From contig JAUXGC010000028.1 of NCBI GenBank assembly GCA_030622375.1, positions 1 through 11,378 of the forward strand: DNA of 11,378 bases, read 5' to 3'. The position numbers were made by a program, and so were the translations under genes. The DNA is from Sulfurovum sp. (GTDB lineage Bacteria > Campylobacterota > Campylobacteria > Campylobacterales > Sulfurovaceae). Every line of letters starts with the position of its first letter. Positions within the stretch are counted from its first letter, which is position 1. Below are positions 1 to 6,786 of the stretch, one piece after another. Under the pieces are notes generated by a model that was not told the DNA's origin, did not search any database, and saw nothing but the letters and a program-made list of their open reading frames with translations.

Positions 1-1100
1 ATGAAGAATACTCTACTGAAGGAGATAACAGAGGTGAAAAGCCATTTACAGTTGAATACCAAAGTGAAAATTCTCCAAAAACAACTCTTATTTCCTCCGG
101 ATGTAGTGCTAACAATACTCCTAGTTATATTCATTTTGGAAACCAAACAGAGGCTACCAATAATATTTTTGCAGCTATTGAGAATCTCTACTCTTATCCT
201 AGTCGTGGTATTTTAAAGCCTTTTTGGGATTCAAGATACATTAATCCTATAAGTCAGTATGTGACTGCTAATGATGGATCACACTTCGCTAATCATTCTC
301 AACTTACTGGTCTTGATGCAAGATTAGGTGTACAAAATACTATGGTAGGGACTGGTCTCTCTCAGGCAGATTTGTCAGGTAATATTCTGCAATCAGAGTG
401 TATAAATAGTGCATTAGCTGCAGGAACTACACTAAATTTATTTGATGCACCTGAGCAATCTCTTACATATGGTGGTATAGCAAGTACGTTTGTCTACCAA
501 ATACACACAGATAATCACATAAAACCATGGAACATGGATGGAACAGGTAACCTAATGATACAAGCATCTTTTGACCTTCCTCTTTATAATAATTTTGAAA
601 AAAATATTGGAGGGAGTGTAGCCTTTAATATTTTTCTTTATAATCCAAAGATCAACAAACATCTTAACTATGTTATTGGGCTATATGCTTACGGTGTAGC
701 GTGGACGGAAGAAAAAGCAGGTATACGTTATGACCCTACTACCAGCATCATACATGTTGCTACTGTCATAAAAGATAATTCATGGTGGGCAACAAAATCA
801 CCTCAATCAAAAGGTATTCAAGAAGTTTATAATGTACCCAATAAAGTAACAAGTGATGATGGTCAGTGGCATGACTTTTATCGTACAAATATTGCTCACC
901 AAAATCTTTTAGCTGTTTTAAACGAACTAAAAACCAATCCTCCTGCAGAAGTAGCAGGTCAAGACTTTGGTCTATCCCCTCAAGATTGGGAGGTCACACT
1001 TGTAGCCATACAATATGAGCTTGAAGAAGAAGGCGGGAAAGCCTCAGTTTCAGGTTCATTTAGAGGGTTTGAAGCTTACACAAGTACCTTACCTCTATAG
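1..1100 (+). CDS. Protein of unknown function, 5'-truncated by the window edge
   Basis: The frame read from base 3 is open without interruption to the TAG at 1098-1100, giving the last 365 residues of a longer protein. The in-frame GTG at 261 is an internal codon: the 86 residues before it (for example GEKPFTVEYQ, and FWDSRYINPISQYV just upstream) have the same Asn/Ser/Tyr/aromatic-rich composition as the rest. I do not recognise the family. What is visible is a soluble protein without membrane segments, rich in Gly, Asn, Thr and aromatics, with alternating hydrophobic stretches suggesting beta structure. It has a Trp pair (DNSWWATKS), a DDGQWHDF segment reminiscent of the dgqWH strand of lectin-like jelly rolls, and an acidic YELEEEGGK turn near the C terminus. 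This would fit a secreted or surface beta-sandwich protein, perhaps carbohydrate-binding, but that is inference. The signal peptide, if any, lies left of the window. The next gene starts 57 bases downstream on the same strand. Confidence 0.75.
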   Translation, partial: EEYSTEGDNRGEKPFTVEYQSENSPKTTLISSGCSANNTPSYIHFGNQTEATNNIFAAIENLYSYPSRGILKPFWDSRYINPISQYVTANDGSHFANHSQLTGLDARLGVQNTMVGTGLSQADLSGNILQSECINSALAAGTTLNLFDAPEQSLTYGGIASTFVYQIHTDNHIKPWNMDGTGNLMIQASFDLPLYNNFEKNIGGSVAFNIFLYNPKINKHLNYVIGLYAYGVAWTEEKAGIRYDPTTSIIHVATVIKDNSWWATKSPQSKGIQEVYNVPNKVTSDDGQWHDFYRTNIAHQNLLAVLNELKTNPPAEVAGQDFGLSPQDWEVTLVAIQYELEEEGGKASVSGSFRGFEAYTSTLPL

Positions 1101-1112
1101 CAGGTTTTGACC

Positions 1113-1118
1113 TATAAT
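1113..1118 (+). promoter_or_regulatory. Possible -10 box upstream of the GT2 gene
   Basis: A TATAAT hexamer lies in the 56-base gap between the unknown gene and the GT2 gene, 38 bases before its ATG. A second weaker TATACT follows at 1123-1128. There is no convincing -35 at normal spacing, which is usual for housekeeping promoters in Campylobacterota. It could drive the GT2 gene independently of the gene upstream. In AT-rich DNA a single hexamer is weak evidence. Confidence 0.35.
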
Positions 1119-1156
1119 CTGATATACTTACAAAATAATTTGCAGGAAAGGTAACA

Positions 1157-2071
1157 ATGAAGGTTTCTGTTATTATCCCTACCTTTAATGCGAGTGCCTA
1201 TTTACTAAAATTATTAGAGAGTCTTTCAAAACAAACTATCTCTTTTGAGCTTATCATTATTGATTCAAGCTCCACTGATGACACACTTAAAATTGCTAAA
1301 AAATATACCGATAATATCATCACTATTCCTCATTCTGAATTTGACCATGGAGGCACAAGAACAAAAGCTGCCAAAAGAGCATCTGGAGACATTATTGTCT
1401 TTTTGACACAAGACGCTATTCCCTTTGATACTTTTACTATTGAAAATCTTTTAAAACCGTTTCAAAATAAAAAAGTAGTTGCGATTTATGGGAGACAGAT
1501 ACCTCATAAAAATGCTACACTTTTTGCTAAACATTTACGAACATTCAACTATGCTGATACTTCAACTACTCGATCTCTTGAAGACAAAAAACTCTTTGGC
1601 ATAAAAACAGCTTTTTTATCTGATAGTTTTGCTGCCTATAGAAAAAAGTCACTAAAGGACATAGGGTGGTTTAAAGATGCTCTCATATTGGGGGAAGACA
1701 GTTATGCTGGTGCCAAACTGCTTCTTGAGGGAGGAAGTCTTGCTTACGAAGCTGAGGCAAAAGTACATCACTCTCACAACTATAGTATGACCGAAGAGTT
1801 TAAAAGATATTTTGACATTGGCGTTTTTCACCACTGCGAAAACTGGATTTTAAAAGAGTTTGGCAAGCCAGAAGGTGAAGGAACAAGATATATTAAATCT
1901 GAACTAAACTACATTCTACATAAAGATGCTTGGTATCTGATACCTGAATTTATAGCAAGATGTGGGTTAAAATATATCGGATATAAACTAGGACAAAAAT
2001 ATAAAATACTGCCAAAATGGATAGCAAGATCATTTAGCATGCACTATAAATGGTGGATTAAAAACTCTTAA
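1157..2071 (+). CDS. Family 2 glycosyltransferase, rhamnosyltransferase-like
   Basis: This is a 304-residue cytoplasmic inverting glycosyltransferase of the GT2 (GT-A fold) family, expected to add one sugar to a lipid-linked or growing surface glycan. The N terminus, MKVSVIIPTFNAS, is the standard first strand of GT2. The nucleotide-binding acidic region is IDSSSTDDT (36-43). HSEFDHGGTRTKAA (59-72) and the metal-site segment FLTQDA (82-87, Asp86) are hallmarks of the rhamnosyltransferase branch (RfbN/WbbL-like). GED at 179-181 fits the usual catalytic-base ED motif. There are no membrane segments. The start is fixed by a good ribosome site, AGGAAAGG at 1144-1151, five bases before the ATG. 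It precedes the wbaP-like gene by 58 bases. The donor sugar is not certain: dTDP-rhamnose is the family default, but no rml genes are in the window, and a CDP- or other 6-deoxyhexose donor cannot be excluded. Confidence 0.9.
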   Translation: MKVSVIIPTFNASAYLLKLLESLSKQTISFELIIIDSSSTDDTLKIAKKYTDNIITIPHSEFDHGGTRTKAAKRASGDIIVFLTQDAIPFDTFTIENLLKPFQNKKVVAIYGRQIPHKNATLFAKHLRTFNYADTSTTRSLEDKKLFGIKTAFLSDSFAAYRKKSLKDIGWFKDALILGEDSYAGAKLLLEGGSLAYEAEAKVHHSHNYSMTEEFKRYFDIGVFHHCENWILKEFGKPEGEGTRYIKSELNYILHKDAWYLIPEFIARCGLKYIGYKLGQKYKILPKWIARSFSMHYKWWIKNS

Positions 2072-2086
2072 ATAATTTTAAATAAA

Positions 2087-2098
2087 ATCAATTTTGAT
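2087..2098. repeat. Small inverted repeat overlapping the wbaP promoter
   Basis: ATCAA (2087-2091) and TTGAT (2094-2098) form a perfect 5-base dyad with a 2-base spacer, ending at the first base of the -10 box at 2098-2103. It could be an operator half-site pair, or chance in AT-rich DNA. Confidence 0.25.
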
Positions 2099-2103
2099 AT
2101 AAT
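2098..2103 (+). promoter_or_regulatory. Putative promoter -10 box for the wbaP-like gene
   Basis: TATAAT, extended to TATAATAATA (2098-2107), lies 26 bases before the ATG, leaving a leader of about 20 bases that carries the ribosome site AGAGGG (2121-2126). The same decamer occurs in both divergent promoters at 5900-6012, which supports it as the local promoter type. No -35 box is apparent; the upstream DNA is T- and A-rich, as is typical in Campylobacterota. Confidence 0.55.
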
Positions 2104-2129
2104 AATAAAAAGTAAGTACAAGAGGGTCA

Positions 2130-3443
2130 ATGAAAGAGATATGCTCAAAAATTATATTATTACTGGTGGATATTTTAGTTATAGGATTGTCTATTGGTCT
2201 TGGGTATATTCTAAGGGTCTCTCTTGATGACTTTTTTGTAGGACATTTTAATCATAATCTATATATATACTTAAATTTTCCTCTTCTCTATATCGCCTCA
2301 GTCTCGATGTTGATTTATGAGGGAATCTATAATAAAAGGTATGATTTTTGGCAGGAGAGTAAACAAATTATAAAGGCATTAAGCCTCTCTTTTATCCTTG
2401 TTTTAGCATTTTTGGCAATGACCAAATCTATCCATGAATACTCCAGAGCACTTATAGTTTTTATTTTTATTAGTATGATTTTACTTATTCCCATATTTAA
2501 ACTTATAACTAAAAAAATTCTCTATAGTAGGGGCTTATGGCAAAGAGAAGCTTCGGTGTATAGCAATGACCCGTTTGTTACCAAAGAGATTTTTAACAAT
2601 CACTATTTGGGATATATTAAATCAGACAAAGCTAAAACTATTTTTATTAACTCAGAAGGTATAGATGCAAAAGAGTTACATGAGATTATTTCAGAATCCA
2701 TGCTAAAAACTAATGAAGTAATCTTTATGCCGCTTATTAGCGAATATGACTTAACCCAATCAACAATTTATCAACTCTCCAATACCAGAACCAACCTTAT
2801 CGTCTACACTAACCGTCTTAAAAGCAGATATAGAGAGATTATTCATATTACTTTTAACTACCTTCTTGCCATTGCTCTTTTGCCCATCTTGCTGCCTACT
2901 ATAGCTGTTATAGCTGTTCTTATCAAAGTAGAGTCTTCAGGGGGTGTATTTTTTACACATATGCGAGTAGGTAAACATAAAAAACCTATTCCTGCATTGA
3001 AGTTTAGAAGTATGTACAGAGATGCCGAGGAGCGTTTAGAAAAACTGCTAGAGAGTGACCCAAAAATAAAAGAGGAGTGGGAGAAAAACTTTAAGCTTAA
3101 AAATGATCCAAGAGTAACAAAAATAGGTGCTTTCTTGCGTAAAACATCTCTAGATGAACTCCCACAGATTTTTAATGTACTCAAAGGTCAAATGAACTTT
3201 GTTGGACCAAGACCTGTCGTCCAAGAAGAGTTAGATCGCTATTATAAAGATGATGCACTATACTACTTTATGATAAAACCAGGCATCACTGGATTGTGGC
3301 AAGTTAGTGGGCGTAGCGATACAGACTATGATTTTAGAATAGCTACAGACAAATGGTATGTCTTCAACTGGTCACTATGGCTCGATATAGTCATACTTTT
3401 TAAAACCGTAAAAATTGTTCTCAAAAGAGAGGGAGCGTATTGA
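2130..3443 (+). CDS. wbaP: Undecaprenyl-phosphate hexose-1-phosphate transferase, WbaP type
   Basis: This 437-residue membrane enzyme transfers a hexose-1-phosphate from a UDP-sugar to undecaprenyl phosphate, the committed first step of repeat-unit assembly at the inner membrane. The N-terminal third has about four hydrophobic helices (roughly 8-28, 45-65, 84-98 and 106-126), followed by a cytoplasmic linker domain (about 130-235). A hydrophobic, probably re-entrant helix spans 242-266. The C-terminal bacterial sugar transferase domain has KFRSM (291-295), the catalytic Asp-Glu pair in KTSLDELPQ (Asp342, Glu343), VGPRP (358-362), KPGITGLWQVSGR (383-395) and the final DKWYV...WLDI segment. The insert ESDPKIKEEWEKNFKLKNDPR resembles WbaP (galactose-1-P transferases) more than WecA/PglC-type enzymes; galactose as the substrate is an inference. 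The length is near that of WbaP-type proteins (about 460-480). The gene ends 24 bases before a convergent gene. Confidence 0.88.
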   Translation: MKEICSKIILLLVDILVIGLSIGLGYILRVSLDDFFVGHFNHNLYIYLNFPLLYIASVSMLIYEGIYNKRYDFWQESKQIIKALSLSFILVLAFLAMTKSIHEYSRALIVFIFISMILLIPIFKLITKKILYSRGLWQREASVYSNDPFVTKEIFNNHYLGYIKSDKAKTIFINSEGIDAKELHEIISESMLKTNEVIFMPLISEYDLTQSTIYQLSNTRTNLIVYTNRLKSRYREIIHITFNYLLAIALLPILLPTIAVIAVLIKVESSGGVFFTHMRVGKHKKPIPALKFRSMYRDAEERLEKLLESDPKIKEEWEKNFKLKNDPRVTKIGAFLRKTSLDELPQIFNVLKGQMNFVGPRPVVQEELDRYYKDDALYYFMIKPGITGLWQVSGRSDTDYDFRIATDKWYVFNWSLWLDIVILFKTVKIVLKREGAY

Positions 3444-3451
3444 GTTTAAAT

Positions 3452-3468
3452 ACCCACTATTGTAGGGT
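3452..3468. terminator. Weak bidirectional stem-loop between convergent genes
   Basis: ACCC (3452-3455) pairs with GGGT (3465-3468), with two further inner pairs (AC with GT) if one A is bulged. It lies in the 24-base gap between the wbaP stop (3443) and the stop of the minus-strand SGNH-like gene (3468-3470). Short T-rich tracts follow in both directions, but neither is a strong U-run. It is the only candidate terminator for two converging transcripts. Confidence 0.3.
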
Positions 3469-4433
3469 TACTTAATTTCACTCTCATCTATAAACTTTGC
3501 AATAGCTTCTGATCCGATAATGCTACCTTTATCGTTAAGGTGTGACCTATCTGCAAAGTAGTCATCATTCAAGTCTAGCATTTTATGTAAATTTAAAAAC
3601 TTACCATGATTTTTTCTAACTATATCTCCTATATTTTTAGCAAATGACTCCATCACTCCACGCACATGACTGTATTTTTCCACAAGTGGTTTTCTGTATG
3701 GTTGCTGTATAAAATAAAATTTAATTCCATTTTTATAGGCATTTTGTGCTATGGAAGCTACTGTTTCATACGCTTTCGGGTTTTGCACGGCTGGGTGTGG
3801 GTTTTTCCATCTACTAAGAACAATATCTTTTCCGTAAATATGTAGCGGTACACTTCCTGTATGATCAAATCCTAAATATGAAAATTTATTATTTTGTCCA
3901 TGTTTTCGAGTCCACTCCAACTCTCTTTTTATGCAAAAAGCAACATTTTTACATGAAGATAGAATTGAAGAAGCATTCTCAGTCTGGCTTAGCTCATTTC
4001 TGATATATTTTTTTATAAATACGGGGTCATACTCTTCAAATTTGAAAGAGTATGGAAAGTCTGAAAACTGTGCTGAGTATACGATACGTTTTAAATTTGG
4101 AAATGCATCTGAGAGTTCTAGCATTTGCTCTACTTGAAAAACACTGACGCTATAGACAGAGAGGTTTAATACAAATTTGCATACGGCAGATGCCTTCTCT
4201 AGGTATGCACCCTGTACATTATTTAAGGCGAGAGACGACCCCACTATGAGAGTATCGATTTTATCGGCATCTATATGGTCACGAATAAACTTTAGTTTGG
4301 CATCAAATGAGATACGATTAGTAATCGCTGGTGGGTAATTTTTTGAAAAATAGTATGAGTAAGCAATGGTAGTGCCCATGATAGCTATAAGTATCAAAAA
4401 AAGTATTTTAGTATAAGCTTTGCTACTTAACAT
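3468..4433 (-). CDS. Membrane-anchored SGNH-hydrolase-like protein, partner of the MBOAT acyltransferase
   Basis: This 321-residue protein has one N-terminal hydrophobic segment (about 8-28, after Lys8/preceded by MLSSKAYTK), so it should be a signal-anchored protein with its main domain in the periplasm. GSSLALNN (65-72) occupies the place of the GDSL/block I motif, with Ser67 as the probable nucleophile. ADRSHLNDKG (294-303) supplies the block V Asp-x-x-His pair (Asp295, His298). This Ser...Asp-His arrangement is that of DltD/AlgJ/AlgX-type and other SGNH acyl-transfer proteins. It lies 11 bases downstream of the MBOAT gene, with its own strong ribosome site AAGGAG (bases 4439-4444 on the minus strand). 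The likely role, from known MBOAT-SGNH pairs such as AlgI-AlgJ and PatA-PatB, is to move an acyl (usually acetyl) group from the MBOAT protein onto an exported polysaccharide. The substrate is unknown. A deacetylase role is less likely, given the pairing. Confidence 0.75.
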   Translation of the reverse strand: MLSSKAYTKILFLILIAIMGTTIAYSYYFSKNYPPAITNRISFDAKLKFIRDHIDADKIDTLIVGSSLALNNVQGAYLEKASAVCKFVLNLSVYSVSVFQVEQMLELSDAFPNLKRIVYSAQFSDFPYSFKFEEYDPVFIKKYIRNELSQTENASSILSSCKNVAFCIKRELEWTRKHGQNNKFSYLGFDHTGSVPLHIYGKDIVLSRWKNPHPAVQNPKAYETVASIAQNAYKNGIKFYFIQQPYRKPLVEKYSHVRGVMESFAKNIGDIVRKNHGKFLNLHKMLDLNDDYFADRSHLNDKGSIIGSEAIAKFIDESEIK

Positions 4434-4438
4434 ATCTG

Positions 4439-4444
4439 CTCCTT
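4439..4444 (-). promoter_or_regulatory. Ribosome binding site of the SGNH-like gene
   Basis: AAGGAG on the minus strand ends 5 bases before the ATG, inside the 11-base gap after the MBOAT stop codon. It supports translation of both genes from one mRNA and fixes the start at 4433. Confidence 0.6.
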
Positions 4445-5902
4445 TTAAAAGTTAAAATAGATAAATTCACTCTTTCTATGAAGCAAGAAAATTGCCAAAA
4501 GAAAGAGAACTGTAAGAGCCATATAGGCAAAAGTGGGTTTGAATTTTTGTTTGAGTTGCATTGAATTTGGAAACAGTAAAATAACAACAAAAGCGGCTAT
4601 GAGGCATGGCCATAAAATAAGGTCTTGCTGAAACAGTCTTGTCCAGTTTCCCATTTTTACGCCCATATCTTTAAGAAATTCAAAATCATTAAAAATTTGA
4701 ACAGGCAAAATCAGAGGTCCCATAAACATACCTTTGAGTACTTTCATTGCTGACTGAAAATCCAAAGCACGAAAAAATACCCATGAAATATTGATAAAAT
4801 TAAAAGTGATAAACCATGCCAGCAGAGTGTTTAGCTTAAATCCAAGTTTTTGCCATGCTCTGTGCACAATAAGGGCAAGTCCATGAAGTATGCCCCAAAA
4901 GACAAATGTCCACCCTGCTCCATGCCATATGCCACCCAAAACAAATGTGGCAAATAGATTGGTATAAGTTCTTATCTCACCTCTTCTATTGCCACCAAGT
5001 GGAATATATATATAATCTTTCAGAAATCTAGACAGAGTAATGTGCCACCTACGCCAAAAATCCTGTATGCTTGTTGCTTTATATGGAGAGAAGAAGTTTA
5101 TAGGTAGCTTTATGTTAAAAAGCAGAGCTGCACCAATAGCCATATCTGTATAACCGCTAAAATCAAAATAGAGTTGAAAAGTGTAACTCAATGAGGTTAC
5201 CCAAGCTTCAAGCATATTGAGCTGGGTTGATACATCAAAACCTTTTGTTGCCCAAACGGCAAAAGTGTCAGCAATAGCAACTTTTTTAAATAGCCCTACG
5301 GAAAAGATAAAGAGTCCCAATGCTATATTATGATAATTTTGAACTTTGTTTTTTAGTTTTGCAAACTGTGGCATCATCTCAGCATGATGCACTATGGGTC
5401 CTGCTATTAGTTGCGGAAAAAAAGTTACAAATACTGCATAATTTAAAAAGTCGTACTCTTTAGTTTCACCTCTATAACTATCTACCAAATATGCAATTTG
5501 CTGGAATGTATAAAAACTTATTGCAAGTGGAAGAGCAAGATGTAAAAGTGGAATATCTGCGCCAAAAGCTCTATTGGCGTTAGAGATAAAAAAATCTGAA
5601 TATTTAAAATAACCCAATAGACCAAGATTGAAGACAACCCCAACGGTCAATAGAGCTTTAGGCGAATAGCCTCTACCCTTTGTAGTATGCCCCACAAGCT
5701 CTCTTCCCGCAGTGTAATTGACAAGCATTGAAATTAAGATTAGAGGAAGATAAACAATATTCCACCAAGAGTAGAAAAAGAGAGAGGCAAAAACCAAAAA
5801 CCCTTTAGAGGCTTGAGTTAAACGTTTTTTGTTGAGATAAAAATAGATAAAAAAAGTAATTGGCAGAAAAAAGAATATAAATTCATAGGAGTTAAATAAC
5901 AA
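4445..5902 (-). CDS. MBOAT-family membrane O-acyltransferase (AlgI-like)
   Basis: This 485-residue polytopic inner-membrane protein carries acyl groups, normally acetyl from acetyl-CoA, across the membrane for O-acylation of surface polysaccharides. The opening MLFNSYEFIFFFLP is the standard start of the AlgI/DltB/PatA group. ALPLAISFYTFQQIAYLVD (123-141), AGPIVHHAEM (167-176), FDFSGYTDMAIG (246-257), FWRRWHITLSRFLKDYIYIP (282-301, His287) and GGIWHGAGW (323-331, the invariant MBOAT His327) are all intact, as is GILHG (His340). Length matches AlgI-type proteins (about 470-520). The start codon is TTG: no ATG or GTG fits the conserved N terminus, and a TTGGA Shine-Dalgarno-like run precedes it by seven bases. 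A -10 box lies at 5927-5932. The gene is first in a two-gene minus-strand operon with the SGNH-like gene. The glycan it modifies is presumably the product of this locus, but the sequence does not prove that. Confidence 0.9.
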   Translation of the reverse strand: MLFNSYEFIFFFLPITFFIYFYLNKKRLTQASKGFLVFASLFFYSWWNIVYLPLILISMLVNYTAGRELVGHTTKGRGYSPKALLTVGVVFNLGLLGYFKYSDFFISNANRAFGADIPLLHLALPLAISFYTFQQIAYLVDSYRGETKEYDFLNYAVFVTFFPQLIAGPIVHHAEMMPQFAKLKNKVQNYHNIALGLFIFSVGLFKKVAIADTFAVWATKGFDVSTQLNMLEAWVTSLSYTFQLYFDFSGYTDMAIGAALLFNIKLPINFFSPYKATSIQDFWRRWHITLSRFLKDYIYIPLGGNRRGEIRTYTNLFATFVLGGIWHGAGWTFVFWGILHGLALIVHRAWQKLGFKLNTLLAWFITFNFINISWVFFRALDFQSAMKVLKGMFMGPLILPVQIFNDFEFLKDMGVKMGNWTRLFQQDLILWPCLIAAFVVILLFPNSMQLKQKFKPTFAYMALTVLFLLAIFLLHRKSEFIYFNF

Positions 5903-5932
5903 ATGATGTCCAATATTTTTTATATTATTATA
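5900..5932 (-). repeat. Left arm of the divergent promoter/leader inverted repeat
   Basis: Read on the minus strand, this arm begins with TATAATAATATAAAA (5932 down to 5918) and ends with ATCATTTG (5907 down to 5900), where TTG is the MBOAT start codon. Both blocks recur exactly on the plus strand in the arm at 5979-6012, with about ten diverged bases between them that hold the ribosome site in each case. Confidence 0.6.
5927..5932 (-). promoter_or_regulatory. Putative -10 box for the MBOAT-SGNH operon
   Basis: TATAAT on the minus strand, within TATAATAATATAAAA, lies 24 bases upstream of the TTG start. It implies a leader of about 18 bases with a short TTGGA ribosome site. No clear -35 is seen. 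The upstream edge of the promoter faces the rfbF promoter, so any regulator binding at 5933-5978 could act on both operons. Confidence 0.55.
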
Positions 5933-5937
5933 GCTAG

Positions 5938-5947
5938 ATAAGCTTAT
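5938..5947. repeat. Perfect 10-base palindrome between the divergent promoters
   Basis: ATAAGCTTAT is self-complementary and lies between the two -10 boxes, closer to the minus-strand one. It could be an operator for a dimeric regulator. No known regulator consensus is recognised, so the role is unproven. Confidence 0.3.
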
Positions 5948-5978
5948 TTTTTAAATTCTGGGTTAATAATAAAAACTG

Positions 5979-5984
5979 TATAAT
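5979..5984 (+). promoter_or_regulatory. Putative -10 box for the rfbF operon
   Basis: TATAAT, preceded by TG and extended to TATAATAATATAAAA, lies 25 bases upstream of the TTG start at 6010. It is the only convincing promoter for the five-gene plus-strand operon 6010-10514, since all later gene gaps are under 40 bases and most genes touch or overlap. Confidence 0.55.
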
Positions 5985-5995
5985 AATATAAAATT

Positions 5996-6004
5996 AAGGG
6001 GTGA
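5996..6004 (+). promoter_or_regulatory. Strong ribosome binding site that sets the rfbF start at TTG 6010
   Basis: AAGGGGTGA is a near-complete match to the anti-Shine-Dalgarno complement AAGGAGGTGA. It includes the in-frame GTG at 6001, so that GTG cannot itself be the start with this site. The next in-frame start codon is TTG at 6010, about six bases after the site. Confidence 0.6.
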
Positions 6005-6009
6005 ATCAT

Positions 6010-6786
6010 TTGAAAGTTGTTTTATTAGCAGGTGGTCTTGGCACAAGAATAAGTGAAGAGTCCAATCTAAAACCAAAACCAATGATTGAGATAGGTGGAA
6101 AACCTATTTTATGGCACATAATGAAACAGTATTCTCACTATGGATACAATGATTTTGTTATTTTATTAGGTTACAAAAGCTATGTTATTAAAGAGTATTT
6201 TGCGAACTATTTTTTGCACCAAAGTGATGTAACTATTGACTTAAAAAATAACAATATGGAGATACATAACAACTCTAGTGAACCGTGGAAAGTTACCTTG
6301 GTAGATACAGGACTTAACACTATGACCGGTGGACGTATAAAAAGAGCACAAAAGTACATAGGTGATGAACCATTTATGTTGACATATGGAGATGGTGTTT
6401 CAGATATTGACATTAAAAAACTTGTTGAGTTTCATAAGGCACATGATAATGCACTCACTATGACATCTGTTCAGCCTGAAGGGCGTTTTGGTGCACTCGA
6501 TATAGAAACAGATGGACAAGTATCTAGCTTTATAGAAAAACCAAAAGGTGATGGTCACTGGATTAATGCTGGTTTTTTTGTTTGTGAACCAAAAGTCTTT
6601 GACTATATCACTCAAGGTGATGAGACTGTATTTGAGCAGAACCCGCTTGTCAATCTTGCACAAGACAATGAGATAAATGCATACAAACATACTGGCTTTT
6701 GGAAACCTATGGATACTCTGAGAGATAAGATTGCGCTAAATGAAATGTATGATGCAAACAAAGCACCATGGACAGTTTGGGAATGA
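6010..6786 (+). CDS. rfbF: Glucose-1-phosphate cytidylyltransferase
   Basis: This enzyme makes CDP-glucose and pyrophosphate from CTP and glucose-1-phosphate, the entry step to CDP-6-deoxy and CDP-3,6-dideoxy sugars in the cytoplasm. From TTG 6010 the protein is 258 residues, essentially the length of the Salmonella and Yersinia RfbF/DdhA enzymes (257). Visible motifs are the nucleotide loop AGGLGTR (7-13), KPKPM (21-25), LWHIMKQYSHYG (34-45), the metal/nucleotide Asp in YGDGVSD (126-132), EGRFGALDI (157-165), EKPKGDG (176-182), INAGFFV (185-191) and PMDTLRD (233-239). An in-frame GTG at 6001 would add three residues (VNH), but it lies inside the strong ribosome site; the family starts with MK(A/V)V(I/L)LAGGLGTR, which favours TTG. 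It is the first gene of the operon, and its stop overlaps the rfbG start as ATGA. Confidence 0.95.
   Translation: MKVVLLAGGLGTRISEESNLKPKPMIEIGGKPILWHIMKQYSHYGYNDFVILLGYKSYVIKEYFANYFLHQSDVTIDLKNNNMEIHNNSSEPWKVTLVDTGLNTMTGGRIKRAQKYIGDEPFMLTYGDGVSDIDIKKLVEFHKAHDNALTMTSVQPEGRFGALDIETDGQVSSFIEKPKGDGHWINAGFFVCEPKVFDYITQGDETVFEQNPLVNLAQDNEINAYKHTGFWKPMDTLRDKIALNEMYDANKAPWTVWE

Larger units (their letters stand above)
5979..6012 (+). repeat. Right arm of the divergent promoter/leader inverted repeat
   Basis: This arm starts with TATAATAATATAAAA (5979-5993) and ends with ATCATTTG (6005-6012), where TTG is the rfbF start chosen here. It matches the arm at 5900-5932 in the opposite orientation. The two block pairs are centred at 5955.5 and 5956, so the arms differ by only one base in spacing. 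Confidence 0.6.

Noticed and set aside
1..216. Open frame starting at ATG 1, 71 codons, plus strand
   Set aside because: It is out of frame with the continuous frame from base 3 to 1100. Its product is a hydrophobic, low-complexity reading of AT-rich codons, while the frame-3 product has ordinary protein composition that continues into the downstream gene.
261..1100. Start of the left-hand gene at GTG 261
   Set aside because: The frame is open for 86 codons upstream to the window edge with consistent composition, and no ribosome site precedes 261.
2858..3184. Minus-strand 108-codon frame opposite wbaP
   Set aside because: It lies opposite the conserved sugar-transferase domain. Its Ser/Phe/Leu-rich product is what the reverse of such codons gives.
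3931..4137. Plus-strand 68-codon frame inside the SGNH-like gene
   Set aside because: It is a shadow of a well-supported minus-strand gene, with no ribosome site and no recognisable product.
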